The notes under the pieces were generated by a model, which saw nothing but the letters and a program-made list of their open reading frames with translations, had not been told where the DNA came from and searched no databases. The position numbers were made by a program, and so were the translations under genes. From Streptomyces griseoviridis (GTDB lineage: Bacteria > Actinomycetota > Actinomycetes > Streptomycetales > Streptomycetaceae), in the NCBI GenBank assembly GCA_014649155.1, contig BMSM01000031.1, positions 1 to 64,000 on the forward strand: 64,000 bases of DNA. Direction: 5' to 3'. Of the stretch, positions 28,818-37,243 are shown piece after piece (position 1 is the stretch's first letter; every line of letters begins with the position of its first letter).

Positions 28818-30884
28818 TCACCTGCCGACGGACCGGCGGGCGGCGGCGACCCGGTCGAGCACCCGGGCGAGCACCTGACTACCGGGGGTCACGAGCGCGG
28901 GTTCGTAGGTCCAGGCGTGGCCGACCCAGGGGTCGGCGAGGTGGTCGTCGGCCACCGGGGTCAGCCGCAGCAGCCCGCGCCACAGCGGGTCGAGCAGCGG
29001 GCCGTACCCGGCGCAGTCCTCGCGGTCGGCGACCATCATGAGATGCACGCCGTAGGACGGGCCTTCGTCCGCCAGGTACCGCAACTGGTTCACGGCGCGA
29101 TCGTCGAAGCCGCGCGGGAAGTCGTGGACGATCAGCAGTTGCCGGGAGGTGTCGAAGCCGGGCGGCAGGGAGTCGGCGGCGCCGCCGCGCACGGCCATGT
29201 GTACGAGGTCGACGCGCTGGGTGAGCCGGGTGAGCACGTCCGCGACGCCCCGGGCGCCCACGGCCGGCGGCGCCGCCAGTACCCCGGCCCTTACCAGGCG
29301 CGCCAGTGTCCGCGCTCCCGACCCGGCCGCGTCGACGGCGTGCACGGTGAACCCGCCCGCCGGATGAGCGGCGAGCAGCCGGGCCGTGTGGGCCACGGCC
29401 GTCTCCAGCGCCAGGCTCCGCGGCCCATGGGCGTCGGCGGAGGGATCGCCGGGCGACTCGGTGTGCCCGCTGTCGATCCACAGTCCCCGTTCCAGGGGGA
29501 GCCGGACCAGCATCGGGATGGGCACGTGTCCGGCCTCGGGCAGCCGGAGGTCACCCAGCCGCAGGGCCATGGGCATCTCCACCGGCACGCGGTAGCCGTG
29601 CCAGACGGGGCTGTCCCAGCGGGCGTACGCCGGTGGCAGGGCCGCCTCGACCGCCTCGGCCTCCGTGGCGAGCTGGGCGAGGTCACGGTCGAGGACCTCT
29701 TGGGCCCGTGCGACGAGTCGTTCGTGCCGGGCACGGGCCGACTCGCGGGCGGTGTCGCCCTGCCCGCCGACGCGGGCACGCGGGTCGGACAGCACCTGGT
29801 CGAGTTCCTTATCCAGCCGGGAGTCCGCGAAGGCGACGGCGCTGCGGTAGGCGGCCACGCTGCGGGCCAAGTCCTCGAACATGCCCCAGACCTGGTTGTA
29901 GAGCCGCTCGTCCATGGACCAGCCGTTGGCATCACCGGCGACCGGCCGCGCGGGGCGGCCCGGGGGCGTGGGTGAGGCGGCGGGCGGGGGCGGCTGTGTC
30001 GGCGCTGGGGCTGTGGTCCGCCGACGCGGATGGTGGTAGTCGACCGGCCCGCCTTCGGGGGGCCGGGACGGGGACCGGGCAGGCGGCGGGGGCGGTGACG
30101 GAAGCGGCTGGGCGGGCGCGGGCTGCCCCGGGTCGGCGCCCTGGAGCGTCGGCTTCGCTCCGGGGTCCCCGTATTCCGCCTCGTACTCCGGTCCCGGACC
30201 GGCACCCTGAGGGGGCGTCCCCGCAGGGTCGGGGCCGAGTACCGGCGTGACCGCCTGCCGGGTGCGGTCGCCCTCGCTGCCGGACGGACGCGGCGGGGTG
30301 GGCGCCTGGCGGGCCGGGCTCCGGGCCGCCGCCTCGTGGATCACACGGGCGAGGGAAGGTGCCTCGGGCAGTCCCCGGTCGGTGAGCAGCTCGGCGAGGC
30401 CGCCGGCGTAGCCCTGGCCGATGGCACGTACTTTCCAGGCGCCCTGTCTGCGGTACAGCTCCAGGGCGATGACCGCGGTCTCGGCGTCCAGCCCGGTGAG
30501 GGTGTAGTGGGCGATCTCGGCACCGCTGAGGTCGGTGACGGTGACGAAGGGAGCGGCGGCGGCCCCGAAACGCGCCGGTCCACGCCGTCCGGCTCGCGTC
30601 GCGTCGGGGGTCGGCAGGGCGAGCAGCACGTCCACGCGGTGCGCCGCGTCCGGCAGGGCGTCCAGGTCGACGGCGATGCGGTGGTCCGCGGTCGCCTGCC
30701 GGGAGACCTCCAGGCCGGACAGAGCGGGCGTGCCGGGATGTGCCACCCACTCGGCTCCCAGGACTTTGCCTTCGGCGTCACCGAGGGTGGCGGCGGCCAC
30801 GACCGGGGTGCCGGCGGAGACACGGATCTCCAGCCGGGTCCCGGGCAGCGGGTGGTTCTGTCCCCGCACCAGTTCGGCCGTCAT
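28818..30884 (-). CDS. TerD domain fused to a degenerate FtsK-like C-terminal domain
   Basis: A 688-residue protein. Residues about 1-190 are a TerD domain (LVRGQNHPLPGTRLEIRVSAGTPV, VTVTDLSGAEIAHYTLTGLDAETAVIALELYRRQGAWKVRAIGQGY), a Ca2+-binding fold of tellurite-resistance/stress systems. Residues about 200-350 are a proline-rich linker. The C-terminal about 330 residues look like an FtsK/SpoIIIE-type ATPase fold (LPLERGLWIDSG where the P-loop should be, LLIVHDFPRGFDD as a Walker B-like strand), but no intact Walker A is present, so it may not hydrolyse ATP. ATG at 30884 with GGGGGAGAAGG upstream. It follows the small TerD gene and precedes terC, a typical Ter stress cluster. Confidence 0.85.
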   Translation of the reverse strand: MTAELVRGQNHPLPGTRLEIRVSAGTPVVAAATLGDAEGKVLGAEWVAHPGTPALSGLEVSRQATADHRIAVDLDALPDAAHRVDVLLALPTPDATRAGRRGPARFGAAAAPFVTVTDLSGAEIAHYTLTGLDAETAVIALELYRRQGAWKVRAIGQGYAGGLAELLTDRGLPEAPSLARVIHEAAARSPARQAPTPPRPSGSEGDRTRQAVTPVLGPDPAGTPPQGAGPGPEYEAEYGDPGAKPTLQGADPGQPAPAQPLPSPPPPPARSPSRPPEGGPVDYHHPRRRTTAPAPTQPPPPAASPTPPGRPARPVAGDANGWSMDERLYNQVWGMFEDLARSVAAYRSAVAFADSRLDKELDQVLSDPRARVGGQGDTARESARARHERLVARAQEVLDRDLAQLATEAEAVEAALPPAYARWDSPVWHGYRVPVEMPMALRLGDLRLPEAGHVPIPMLVRLPLERGLWIDSGHTESPGDPSADAHGPRSLALETAVAHTARLLAAHPAGGFTVHAVDAAGSGARTLARLVRAGVLAAPPAVGARGVADVLTRLTQRVDLVHMAVRGGAADSLPPGFDTSRQLLIVHDFPRGFDDRAVNQLRYLADEGPSYGVHLMMVADREDCAGYGPLLDPLWRGLLRLTPVADDHLADPWVGHAWTYEPALVTPGSQVLARVLDRVAAARRSVGR

Positions 30885-31058
30885 CGCCTTCTCCCCCGCG
30901 TCACCCGTCCGCTCCGCACCGCCTTGGCCGGCGCGCCGCCCGTCCCCGGCCGGTGGCCCGCACGTCGTGCCCGGCCGACGGCCCACCTCCGTCTCCTGGA
31001 GGCGTCCGCCTGTCCAGGTCGGCGGCCCGGCCGTCGGGTGGCCCCGGCGCCTCCCGCG

Positions 31059-31634
31059 CTACAGCACCGGAAGGATGGTCGGCATCAGGTCCTGGAAGGT
31101 CCGGCCGTTGGCCGGGGAGCCGAGGGCCGTCATCGTCCAGCCGTTGGCGGACCGGTGGACCTTCGCCATGATCTGCGCCGTGTACGCGCCACCGCCGGCG
31201 AGCGTGTAGCGGGCGAGTTCCTGACCGTTGGTCTCGTCCACCAGGCGGCAGAAGGCGTTCTGCACCTCCTGGAACGACTGGCCCGTGAAGGAGTTCACGG
31301 TGAAGACGATCTGGTCGATGTGGACCGGGACCCGCTCCAGGTCGACGAGGATCGCCTCGTCGTCGCCCTGGCCGACACCGCCCACGAGGTTGTCCCCGGT
31401 GTGACGCACCGAGCCGTCGTCGCTCACCAGGTGCTGGAAGAAGACGACGTCGACCGGCTGCTTGTCCGCGAACAGCACGGCGGAGGCGTCCAGGTCGATC
31501 TCCCGCGTCCGCGACCCGAACAGGCCGCGCCGGGGAGCCGCCTGCCAGCCGAGACCCATGCGCACCGACGTCAGGCTGCCGCCGTCGGCCTTCTCCAGAC
31601 TGATCGCCTGGCCCTTGGTCATGTTGACGGTCAC
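31059..31634 (-). CDS. TerD-family stress protein
   Basis: A 191-residue stand-alone TerD protein, a cytoplasmic Ca2+-binding stress protein of the tellurite-resistance family. It begins TVNMTKGQAISLEKADGGSLTSVRMGLGW, has the acidic Ca2+-binding stretches EIDLDASAVLFAD and VRHTGDNLVGGVGQGDDEAILVDLE, and ends VHRSANGWTMTALGSPANGRTFQDLMP. The GTG at 31634 is chosen for family length and GAGGGG upstream; a longer frame runs into the promoter at 31693-31715. That promoter links this gene to the DNA-damage regulon. Confidence 0.96.
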   Translation of the reverse strand: MTVNMTKGQAISLEKADGGSLTSVRMGLGWQAAPRRGLFGSRTREIDLDASAVLFADKQPVDVVFFQHLVSDDGSVRHTGDNLVGGVGQGDDEAILVDLERVPVHIDQIVFTVNSFTGQSFQEVQNAFCRLVDETNGQELARYTLAGGGAYTAQIMAKVHRSANGWTMTALGSPANGRTFQDLMPTILPVL

Positions 31635-31692
31635 GCGCTGCTTCCCCTCGTTCGAGCGGTCCCCTGTCGCCGCGACGCCCGCGGTTGCCCCG

Positions 31693-31715
31693 ACCCTACG
31701 CAGGGGCACCGACAC
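31693..31715 (-). promoter_or_regulatory. PafBC/RecA-NDp-type promoter of the TerD gene
   Basis: GTGTCGGTG-N8-TAGGGT on the minus strand; every conserved position of TGTCRGTG-N8-TAnnnT is met. Predicted transcription start is about 31686, some 50 bases before the TerD GTG. Confidence 0.8.
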
Positions 31716-31777
31716 CGTCGTAGCCCGCTTCGCGCTTTGTGTCGGTCCTGCAACACAGCGCGTGTCCGCGCACGCCG

Positions 31778-33919
31778 TCAGGCCAGTCCGGCCTCCTTCA
31801 TCTGGCGCAGTTCCTTCTTCATCTCGGAGACTTCGTCGCGCAGTCGTGCCGCGATCTCGAACTGGAGGTCCGCGGCGGCGGCCCGCATGCGTGCGGTCAT
31901 CTCCTCGATCTGCTCCGCCAGCTCGGCCGCGGGCCGGTCGGTCGGTACCGTCTCCTTGGCCTTGCCCTTGGCGCGCTTGCCGCCGTTGGCCGCCTTGCCG
32001 CCGAGGGCGGGGACGGGGGCCTTCGCGCCCTTGCCGTCCTTGGACTGGCCGCGGTACCCCGAGCCCAGCAGTTGCTCGGTGTCGACGTCCTCGCGGGCGA
32101 TCTGCGCGACGATGTCGTTGATCTTCTTGCGCAGCGGCTGGGGGTCGATGCCCCGCTCCTTGTTGTAGGCGACCTGCTTCTCCCGGCGGCGGTTGGTCTC
32201 GTCGATGGCCTTCTCCATCGCCGGGGTGATCTTGTCGGCGTACATGTGGACCTGACCGGAGACGTTGCGCGCCGCGCGGCCGATGGTCTGGATCAGGGAC
32301 GTACCGGAGCGCAGGAAGCCCTCCTTGTCCGCGTCGAGGATCGCCACCAGGGAGACCTCGGGCAGGTCGAGGCCCTCGCGCAGGAGGTTGATGCCGACCA
32401 GGACGTCGTACTCACCGGCGCGCAGCTCCCGCAGCAGTTCGACGCGGCGCAGTGTGTCGACGTCGCTGTGCAGGTAGCGCACCTGGATGCCGAGCTCCAG
32501 GAAGTAGTCGGTGAGGTCCTCGGCCATCTTCTTGGTGAGGGTGGTGACCAGGACGCGCTCGTCCTTCTCGGTGCGCGTACGGATCTCGTGGACCAGGTCG
32601 TCGATCTGGCCCTCGGTGGGCTTGACGACGACCTCGGGGTCGACGAGGCCCGTCGGGCGGATGATCTGCTCCACGACACCGTCCGACCGGGACAGCTCGT
32701 ACTGCCCGGGGGTGGCCGACAGGTACACGGCCTGCCCGATGCGCTCCTGGAACTCCTCCCACTTCAGCGGGCGGTTGTCGAGGGCGGAGGGCAGCCGGAA
32801 GCCGTGGTCGACGAGGGTGCGCTTGCGGGAGGCGTCGCCCTCGTACATGGCGCCGATCTGCGGGACGGTGACGTGGGATTCGTCGATGACGAGCAGGAAG
32901 TCGTCCGGGAAGTAGTCCAGCAGGGTGTTCGGCGGGGAGCCGGGCAGGCGGCCGTCGAAGTGCATCGAGTAGTTCTCGACCCCGGAGCAGGTGCCGATCT
33001 GGCGGAGCATCTCCAGGTCGTACGTCGTCCGCATGCGCAGGCGCTGCGCCTCCAGGAGCTTGCCCTGCCCCTCCAGCTCGGCCAGGCGCTCCCCCAGTTC
33101 CTTTTCGATGTCGTTGACGGCCCGCTCCATGCGCTCGGGGCCGGCGACGTAGTGGGAGGCCGGGAAGACGTAGAGCTGCTGGTCGTCGCTGATGATCTCG
33201 CCGGTGACGGGGTGGAGCGTGGACAGCGCCTCGATCTCGTCGCCGAACATCTCGATGCGGACGGCCAGCTCCTCGTAGACCGGGAAGATCTCGATGGTGT
33301 CGCCGCGGACCCGGAAGGTGCCGCGGGTGAAGGCCATGTCGTTGCGGGTGTACTGGATGTCGACGAAGCGGCGGAGCAGCTCGTCGCGGTCGTGTTCGTC
33401 GCCGACGCGGAGCGGGACCATGCGGTCCACGTACTCCTGGGGCGTACCGAGGCCGTAGATGCAGGAGACCGAGGCGACCACGACGACGTCACGGCGGGTG
33501 AGCAGCGAGTTGGTCGCGGAGTGGCGGAGCCGCTCGACCTCCTCGTTGATCGAGGAGTCCTTCTCGATGTAGGTGTCCGACTGGGGGACGTAGGCCTCGG
33601 GCTGGTAGTAGTCGTAGTACGAGACGAAGTACTCGACCGCGTTGTTCGGCAGCAGCTCGCGGAACTCGTTGGCCAGCTGGGCGGCCAGGGTCTTGTTCGG
33701 GGCCATCACGAGGGTCGGCCGCTGGAGCTTCTCGATCATCCACGCGGTGGTGGCGGACTTGCCGGTGCCGGTGGCGCCGAGCAGGACGACGTCCTTCTCG
33801 CCTGCCTGGATGCGCCGGGCGAGATCGGCGATGGCCGCCGGCTGGTCGCCGCTCGGCTGGTAGGGGCTGACGACCTCGAAGGGCGCCACCGTGCGTTCGA
33901 TGTGGGAAACGGGCCGCAT
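31778..33919 (-). CDS. uvrB: Excinuclease ABC subunit B
   Basis: A 713-residue UvrB, the helicase-like damage verifier that receives DNA from UvrA and recruits UvrC. Motif I is LLGATGTGKSATTAW; the beta-hairpin carries VSYYDYYQPEAYVPQSDTYIEKDSSIN; DEAD-type motif LLVIDESHV; motif VI QTIGRAARNVSGQVHMYAD; and the C-terminal UvrC-binding coiled coil EEMTARMRAAAADLQFEIAARLRDEV. The ATG at 33919 (MRPVSHIE) is chosen because the alternative upstream start lies inside the promoter. Full length. Confidence 0.98.
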   Translation of the reverse strand: MRPVSHIERTVAPFEVVSPYQPSGDQPAAIADLARRIQAGEKDVVLLGATGTGKSATTAWMIEKLQRPTLVMAPNKTLAAQLANEFRELLPNNAVEYFVSYYDYYQPEAYVPQSDTYIEKDSSINEEVERLRHSATNSLLTRRDVVVVASVSCIYGLGTPQEYVDRMVPLRVGDEHDRDELLRRFVDIQYTRNDMAFTRGTFRVRGDTIEIFPVYEELAVRIEMFGDEIEALSTLHPVTGEIISDDQQLYVFPASHYVAGPERMERAVNDIEKELGERLAELEGQGKLLEAQRLRMRTTYDLEMLRQIGTCSGVENYSMHFDGRLPGSPPNTLLDYFPDDFLLVIDESHVTVPQIGAMYEGDASRKRTLVDHGFRLPSALDNRPLKWEEFQERIGQAVYLSATPGQYELSRSDGVVEQIIRPTGLVDPEVVVKPTEGQIDDLVHEIRTRTEKDERVLVTTLTKKMAEDLTDYFLELGIQVRYLHSDVDTLRRVELLRELRAGEYDVLVGINLLREGLDLPEVSLVAILDADKEGFLRSGTSLIQTIGRAARNVSGQVHMYADKITPAMEKAIDETNRRREKQVAYNKERGIDPQPLRKKINDIVAQIAREDVDTEQLLGSGYRGQSKDGKGAKAPVPALGGKAANGGKRAKGKAKETVPTDRPAAELAEQIEEMTARMRAAAADLQFEIAARLRDEVSEMKKELRQMKEAGLA

Positions 33920-33926
33920 GCCATCC

Positions 33927-33949
33927 ACCGTACGACCCCCCACTGACAA
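33927..33949 (-). promoter_or_regulatory. PafBC/RecA-NDp-type promoter of uvrB
   Basis: TTGTCAGTG-N8-TACGGT on the minus strand in the 40-base gap after the MHYT gene. The -10 box ends 8 bases before the ATG, so uvrB is probably transcribed as a leaderless message. There is no good ribosome-binding site before the ATG, which fits. Confidence 0.92.
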
Positions 33950-33959
33950 TGGGCCCCGA

Positions 33960-34844
33960 TCAGCGGTTCTGCGGGGTCCGCGAGCGACCGGGGGACGGGG
34001 GGCGGCGGTACCGGAGGGTGGGGCGGCGGGTCCCCGGGCTCCGGGCCGGCCCGGAGCGTGTGACGGTGTGGGCGGGGATGCCCGGCTTGTGCTCGACCGG
34101 GCGCGGGGCGGGTTTTCCCATCACCATGAGCGGGTCGAAGATCACGACGACGGCGGCGAGGAGCAGGAAGGCGAGCGGGCCGACCAGCATGGGGGCGAGG
34201 AGCGTGGTGGGCGAATCCCCCGCGGCGGGGACCGCCGAGCCGTGCACATGGACGTCGAGCGCGGCCATGCCCGTGTAGTGCATGCCGGCGACGGCGAGGC
34301 CCATGACCAGGCTCGCGCCCACGGTCCACAGGAAGCCGCGGATCTGGCCGGCCGCCCACAGGGCCGCCGTGGCGGCGGCCATCGCTATGACGACGGACAG
34401 GGCCACGGTGACCGTGTTGTACTCGAAGGTTCCGTCCAGGCTCATGCCGGCCATGCCCAGGTAGTGCATCGAGGCGATGCCCAGTCCGGTGATCGTGCCG
34501 CCGGTGAACAGCGCCGTGCCGCCCGCGCCGCGGTAGCCGACGATGAAGATGCCGATGCCCACCATCACGATGGCGACGGCCAGGGACGCGAACGTCATGG
34601 CTCTGTCGTAGCGGATCGGCGTGTCCTCGATCCTGAACCCCATCATCGCGATGAAGTGCATGGTCCAGATGCCGGAGCCGATCGCCGCCGAGCCCAGGGC
34701 CAGCCAGCCGGGCCGCCAGGAGTGGGTGACCAGCATGGATCTGGTGGTGCAGCGCAGGCCGAGGGCACCGCCGAGACAGGCCATGAGGTAGGCCACCAGC
34801 GGTGTGACGAGTCCGTAGCTGAATCCGTCGACCGTGCCTTGCAT
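33960..34844 (-). CDS. MHYT-domain integral membrane protein
   Basis: A 294-residue membrane protein with about seven hydrophobic segments and three MHYT motifs, seen as TMHFIAMMGF, SMHYLGMAGM and GMHYTGMAAL. The MHYT domain is a proposed membrane sensor of O2, CO or NO through copper ligands (His and Met). Here no GGDEF or EAL output domain follows; the cytoplasmic tail is about 60 basic, proline-rich residues, so the output is unknown. Separated from uvrB by 40 bases that hold the uvrB promoter. Confidence 0.94.
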   Translation of the reverse strand: MQGTVDGFSYGLVTPLVAYLMACLGGALGLRCTTRSMLVTHSWRPGWLALGSAAIGSGIWTMHFIAMMGFRIEDTPIRYDRAMTFASLAVAIVMVGIGIFIVGYRGAGGTALFTGGTITGLGIASMHYLGMAGMSLDGTFEYNTVTVALSVVIAMAAATAALWAAGQIRGFLWTVGASLVMGLAVAGMHYTGMAALDVHVHGSAVPAAGDSPTTLLAPMLVGPLAFLLLAAVVVIFDPLMVMGKPAPRPVEHKPGIPAHTVTRSGPARSPGTRRPTLRYRRPPSPGRSRTPQNR

Positions 34845-35119
34845 GCGCGGTTACCCTTCCGCCCTCTTGGATGTGGCTTCCCCGATGTGCGTCCCCCTCC
34901 CAGGACCGCACGAGCGGTCAGGGTCCAGAGAAGTATGACCCCCACCGGAATGGTCGAACGATTCTCCGGCAAAGAATCACGGCCTTGCCTCAGTTGTGCC
35001 GTCCCCGTGAGCGCAGTTGAGCAACTCCGTTGAGCATGTGATCATTCTGCGCCCCTCCCGTCTTGACGCCGTGCTGTCACAGTGGTGCTGTTCGTGTTCC
35101 CCTGACGCGAGGAGTACGC

Positions 35120-36007
35120 ATGCACGCGCGCGCTGTTGCCGTCACAACCACCGCACTCCTGGGGGCGGCGCTGTTGGCGCCCGCCTCTTCGGCCCAGGCG
35201 TCCCACGGCGGTCCGGGGCCGGTGGTCATCGCCCATCGGGGCGCCTCCGCCTACGCTCCGGAGAACACCCTGGCCGCCGTCGACAAGGCGGCCGAGCTGG
35301 GCATCGACTGGGTGGAGAACGACGTCCAGCGCACGAAGGACGGCGAGCTGGTCGTCATCCATGACGACAGCCTGCGGCGCACGACCGACGTCGAGGAGGT
35401 CTTCCCCGGCCGGGCCCCCTGGAAGGTGAAGGACTTCACCGCCGCCGAGATCGCCCGCCTGGACGCCGGGAGCTGGTTCGGCGCCGCCTACGCGGGCGCG
35501 CGCGTGCCGACGCTGGAGCAGTACGTCGCCCGGGTCGAGCGGCATCGTCAGAAGCTGCTGCTGGAGATCAAGAGCCCCGAGCTGTACCCCGGCATCGAGC
35601 GGGAGACGCTCAAGGTCCTGGGCAACGAGGGCTGGCTGGACCGGCGGCACGTCGCCGGGCGGCTGATCGTGCAGAGCTTCAGCGCGGACAGCGTGCGGAC
35701 CGTCCATGAGCTGAAGCCGGCCGTGAAGACCGGGCTCCTGGGCACGCCGGCCGTGGCGGATCTGCCCGCGTACGCCGGGTTCGCCGACCAGATCAATCCC
35801 TCGCACGACTCCCTCTCGCTGGGTTACGTGTCCGCCGTGCAGGCGTTCACCGGGCCGCACGGCAGGCCGATGGAGGTCTTCGCCTGGACGGTCGACGACG
35901 CGGCCGGCGCCCGGCTCACGGCCGGGTACGGCGTCGACGGGATCATCACGAACAGGCCCGACGTGGTTCTGGCCGCGACGCGCGGGCAGCTACCGGACAC
36001 CGGCTGA
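35120..36007 (+). CDS. glpQ: Secreted glycerophosphodiester phosphodiesterase
   Basis: A 295-residue exported GDPD enzyme that releases glycerol 3-phosphate from glycerophosphodiesters or teichoic acids. A signal peptide occupies the first about 27 residues (VAVTTTALLGAALLAPASSAQAS). Catalytic signatures are VIAHRGASAYAPENTLAA, WVENDVQRTKDGELVVIHDDSLRRTT with the metal and catalytic residues, LLEIKSPE, and the final FAWTVDD and GVDGIITNRPD. ATG at 35120 with GAGGAG. In S. coelicolor the homologue in this neighbourhood (glpQ2) is, as I recall, in the PhoP regulon; I could not find a clear PHO box here. Confidence 0.95.
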   Translation: MHARAVAVTTTALLGAALLAPASSAQASHGGPGPVVIAHRGASAYAPENTLAAVDKAAELGIDWVENDVQRTKDGELVVIHDDSLRRTTDVEEVFPGRAPWKVKDFTAAEIARLDAGSWFGAAYAGARVPTLEQYVARVERHRQKLLLEIKSPELYPGIERETLKVLGNEGWLDRRHVAGRLIVQSFSADSVRTVHELKPAVKTGLLGTPAVADLPAYAGFADQINPSHDSLSLGYVSAVQAFTGPHGRPMEVFAWTVDDAAGARLTAGYGVDGIITNRPDVVLAATRGQLPDTG

Positions 36008-36047
36008 GCGCGCCCGCACCGCGGGTGGCCGCCGGTTCCGGGCGGCG

Positions 36048-36070
36048 TTGTCAGTGGCGGATCGTACGGT
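36048..36070 (+). promoter_or_regulatory. PafBC/RecA-NDp-type promoter of the ogt-like gene
   Basis: TTGTCAGTG-N8-TACGGT, an exact match on the plus strand. The -10 ends 7 bases before the ATG at 36078, so the mRNA should be leaderless. The pattern is the mirror image of the uvrB promoter. Confidence 0.9.
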
Positions 36071-36077
36071 GGTGCGC

Positions 36078-36632
36078 ATGGACAGCCATGGGCAGTACGA
36101 GCAGCGGGTGGTGTGGACCGTCGTCGGTACCGGCATCGGTCCGCTGCTGCTGGCCGCGACCGGCGAGGGGCTGGTCAACGTCGTCTTCCACGCCACCGGG
36201 CCGGTCCGCGACCGGGCACTGGACCGGCTCGCGTCCCGGCTGGGCACCGAGCCGGTGGAGGCACCCGGAGCCCCGCTGCTGATCCGGGCGGCGGAGCAGC
36301 TGGCGGCGTACTTCTCCGGTGAGCGGCACGTCTTCGGCCTGCCGTTGGACTGGTCGCTGATATCGGGGTTCAACCGCGAGGTGCTGCGGGAGCTGGCGAG
36401 AGGTGTCCCTTACGGGACGGTCATCGGGTACGGCCGGCTCGCCGGGCGCGTGGGCCAGCCAGGGGCGGCGCAGGCCGTGGGGACGGCGATGGGCGCCAAC
36501 CCGCTGCCGGTGGTCGTGCCCTGTCACCGGGTCGTGGAGAGCGACGGCGGCATCGGCGGTTTCGGGGGCGGTCTGGAGACCAAGCGGAAGCTGCTCGCCC
36601 TGGAGGGGGTCCTCCCCGAGCCGCTGTTCTGA
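36078..36632 (+). CDS. ogt: Methylated-DNA-protein cysteine methyltransferase
   Basis: A 184-residue suicide repair protein that removes alkyl groups from O6 of guanine. The active-site motif VVPCHRVV puts the acceptor cysteine at residue 149, preceded by the helix-turn-helix region VPYGTVIGYGRLAGRVGQPGAAQAVGTAMGANPLP. The N-terminal domain is divergent but present. The damage promoter just upstream supports a role in repair. Start at the ATG seven bases after the -10 box. Confidence 0.95.
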   Translation: MDSHGQYEQRVVWTVVGTGIGPLLLAATGEGLVNVVFHATGPVRDRALDRLASRLGTEPVEAPGAPLLIRAAEQLAAYFSGERHVFGLPLDWSLISGFNREVLRELARGVPYGTVIGYGRLAGRVGQPGAAQAVGTAMGANPLPVVVPCHRVVESDGGIGGFGGGLETKRKLLALEGVLPEPLF

Positions 36633-36715
36633 CGGTGCCGGGGCGGTCGGGGGCCGCCGGCGCGTCGGCACGGGGCTGTCGGCTGCCGCGCGCTGGGCGG
36701 TCCCCCAGGGTCACG

Positions 36716-37144
36716 TCACGCGTAGTGCCGGGCCTCGAAGATGTTCCCGTCGGGGTCGGTGAAGTAGAAGCTGCGCCTGGCCATGCCGCGGGCTCCGTAG
36801 GAGTCGTACGAGTACTCCGAGACGGGGACTCCCTGCGCCTCCAGGCGGTCGCGCAGTGCCTCGAAACCGTCTTCGGGCAGGGACAGGCAGACGTGGTTGA
36901 CCGGGTGCCCCGCGCCTGCGGCTGAGTGGGGCAGCATCGTCATCCGCGAGGCCATGGCGAGCGGCATGAGGTCGAAGATCGTCTCCTCGTTGAGGCGCAC
37001 GGAGGGGAACGGCACCGTTCCCGCCGTGAACTCGGTGACCCGCAGCGGATCCATCTCCAGCGCCTTCTCGTAGAAGCCGACCGCGGCCAGCGGGTCGCGC
37101 ACCCAGAGAACGACGTGGTCGAGGCGTGCCGTGTTGTCCGTCAT
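36716..37144 (-). CDS. VOC-superfamily (glyoxalase/dioxygenase-fold) protein
   Basis: A 142-residue single VOC domain. LDHVVLWVRDPLAAVGFYEKAL opens the first beta-alpha-beta module, HVCLSLPEDGFEALRDRLEAQGVPV the second, and RRSFYFTDPDGNIFEARHY gives the metal-ligand glutamate. Function could be glyoxalase, dioxygenase or antibiotic-binding; nothing specifies it. An in-frame GTG two codons upstream is an alternative start. Confidence 0.9.
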   Translation of the reverse strand: MTDNTARLDHVVLWVRDPLAAVGFYEKALEMDPLRVTEFTAGTVPFPSVRLNEETIFDLMPLAMASRMTMLPHSAAGAGHPVNHVCLSLPEDGFEALRDRLEAQGVPVSEYSYDSYGARGMARRSFYFTDPDGNIFEARHYA

Positions 37145-37243
37145 GGTCACCAGCCTGGTGCCGTGTCAGGGGCACCGCAAGGGTTTCGTCCGGTGCCACG
37201 CCCGCCAGAGATGAGGAAGAGCCGACGGACAGGAGGCGTACCT

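Noticed and set aside
34845..35119. PHO box upstream of the glycerophosphodiesterase
   Set aside because: I looked for 11-base GTTCACC-like direct repeats and saw only a GTTGAGCA pair 13 bases apart, which does not fit.
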